A DNA stretch of 34,342 nucleotides from Embleya sp040605455 (GTDB lineage: Bacteria > Actinomycetota > Actinomycetes > Streptomycetales > Streptomycetaceae), in assembly GCF_040605455.1 (NCBI RefSeq), contig NZ_JBEXCV010000102.1, positions 1-34,342 of the forward strand. The letters are read 5' to 3'. Under the pieces are notes generated by a model, which saw nothing but the letters and a program-made list of their open reading frames with translations, was not told the origin of the DNA and searched no databases. The translations under genes and the position numbers were made by a program. Of this stretch, positions 33,573-34,342 are shown piece after piece; position 1 is the first letter of the stretch, and each line of letters begins with the position of its first letter.

Positions 33573-33724
33573 CGGCAACTCGCCTTCGACGGCTTGGTCG
33601 ACGGCCTGGTCATCGGACTGCTCGCGATGGGCATCGTGCTCGTCCACCGCTCCACCCGCATCGTCAACCTCGCGGTCGCGAACATGGGACTGGTCGGCTC
33701 CGCGCTTTTCGCACTCGTTGTGAT
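33573..33724 (+). pseudogene. N-terminal fragment of a LivH-type branched-chain amino acid permease gene
   Basis: The plus strand encodes RQLAFDGLVDGLVIGLLAMG, IVLVHRSTRIVNLAVANMG and LVGSALFALVVM. This matches the first two helices of LivH-family permeases (general pattern GLVxGLxYGLLALGIVLVYRSTRVINFAxGxMG). It ends after about 50 residues and runs into the leader of the PadR gene. No start or remaining permease sequence is present. Confidence 0.6.
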
Positions 33725-33802
33725 GAGACAGCCCCGAACCATGCAGCGAATGCCCGCACACTGGCCTGCGACGGCTGGTTCATCCACCTACCAAGGACGG
33801 TC

Positions 33803-34342
33803 ATGCAACTCGACTTCGTGATCCTCGGCCTGCTGGCGATGCGCCGGTTCTCGGGATACGACCTGCGGAAGTGGATGGACGGGCCGCTGAAGTACATCGG
33901 CTACGGCGTCCAGCTCCCGCAGATCTACCGCCGCCTGGCCCAGCTCGTCGAGCGCGGCTGGGTCGAGTTCGACATCGATCCGCGCGAGGGCGGCCCCGAC
34001 GCGAAGGTCTACCGCATGACCGAGGCCGGACGCGCGGCGCTGTGGGAGTGGGCGCGGTCGCCCTACGAGCCGTCGCCGCGCCCCGAGGACGCGGACTTCC
34101 TGATTCGGTTCGTCTTCGGTGGGCAATTGGATCGGGAGATCGCGATCTCGCTGGTGCGCACCGAGTTGGAGTACCGCATGGCACACGTCAGCCCCGACGG
34201 GTCGGTCGGTCTGGCGACACCCTACGACCCGGAGCTGCCGGGCCTGATACCGCTTCGCCTGTTCGGCAACCGCAGCCTGGCCGTCGCCATGGCCGCAATC
34301 CTGGTCTTCCAGAGCGGCCTCGGCGGCGCCTATTACGTCTTC
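33803..34342 (+). CDS. PadR-family transcriptional regulator, incomplete at right edge
   Basis: 180 residues are visible and the frame is open at the window end. The N-terminal winged helix, LDFVILGLLAMRRFSGYDLR, is classic PadR. It is followed by GVQLPQIYRRLAQLVERGWV, VYRMTEAGRAAL and a C-terminal helical region (DFLIRFVFGGQLDREIAI). The ATG at 33803 has AAGGACGG upstream. PadR proteins usually repress a neighbouring efflux or detoxification gene, which would lie to the right of the window. Confidence 0.9.
   Translation, partial: MQLDFVILGLLAMRRFSGYDLRKWMDGPLKYIGYGVQLPQIYRRLAQLVERGWVEFDIDPREGGPDAKVYRMTEAGRAALWEWARSPYEPSPRPEDADFLIRFVFGGQLDREIAISLVRTELEYRMAHVSPDGSVGLATPYDPELPGLIPLRLFGNRSLAVAMAAILVFQSGLGGAYYVF

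Overview
The window is very GC-rich, with strong G/C third-position bias, many GTG starts, short AGGAG-type ribosome sites, and lipoproteins and secreted proteins typical of actinomycetes. I read it as an accessory segment of a Streptomyces-like (Streptomycetales) chromosome. The sequence does not fix the genus. I see no rRNA, tRNA, CRISPR array or intact transposon. I do see several decayed gene fragments.

Layout. 1-4.4 kb, minus strand: an APC amino acid permease, a ferredoxin-reductase-like flavoprotein and a stand-alone transaldolase. 5-12 kb: a protein of unknown function with an HEVLE motif (+); a secreted papain-like cysteine protease with a wall- or membrane-anchored partner (-); a poorly coding stretch; and a 941-residue secreted DUF1906 protein with ten FG-GAP repeats (+). 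12-15 kb, minus strand: a tight three-gene operon of YheO/DauR-type regulator, ornithine cyclodeaminase-family enzyme and D-serine-dehydratase-like enzyme. 15.1-29.3 kb: a peptide and D-amino-acid island. It holds a PucR-type regulator (-), a divergent secreted S12 serine hydrolase (+), a complete oligopeptide ABC transporter (-, order C-A-B-D-F), and a plus-strand set of M19 dipeptidase, small coupled ORF, GNAT acyltransferase and N-acylamino acid racemase. 29.3-34.3 kb: a frameshifted CHAT-type remnant, a sulfonate/nitrate/taurine-type ABC transporter (-), a LivH remnant beside another gene fragment, and a PadR regulator cut by the right edge.

How the genes may work together (inference). 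The secreted hydrolase could trim D-residue peptides and the Opp system could import them. The M19 dipeptidase could split dipeptides with a C-terminal D-residue. The GNAT plus the racemase could convert the released D-amino acid to its N-acyl-L form. The YheO/OCD/dehydratase operon would be a second module for D- or beta-hydroxy amino acids. The N-acyl-L-amino acid deacylase that would complete the first pathway is not in the window.

Most unusual is that the island carries decayed duplicates of its own parts. The pucR/hydrolase divergent unit has a shrunken, inverted second copy at about 25.28-25.81 kb. The 5' end of the dipeptidase gene has a decayed copy at about 18.51-18.71 kb. The intact opp operon therefore sits between degenerate repeats of its neighbours. 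An operator-like inverted repeat is conserved in both regulator copies.
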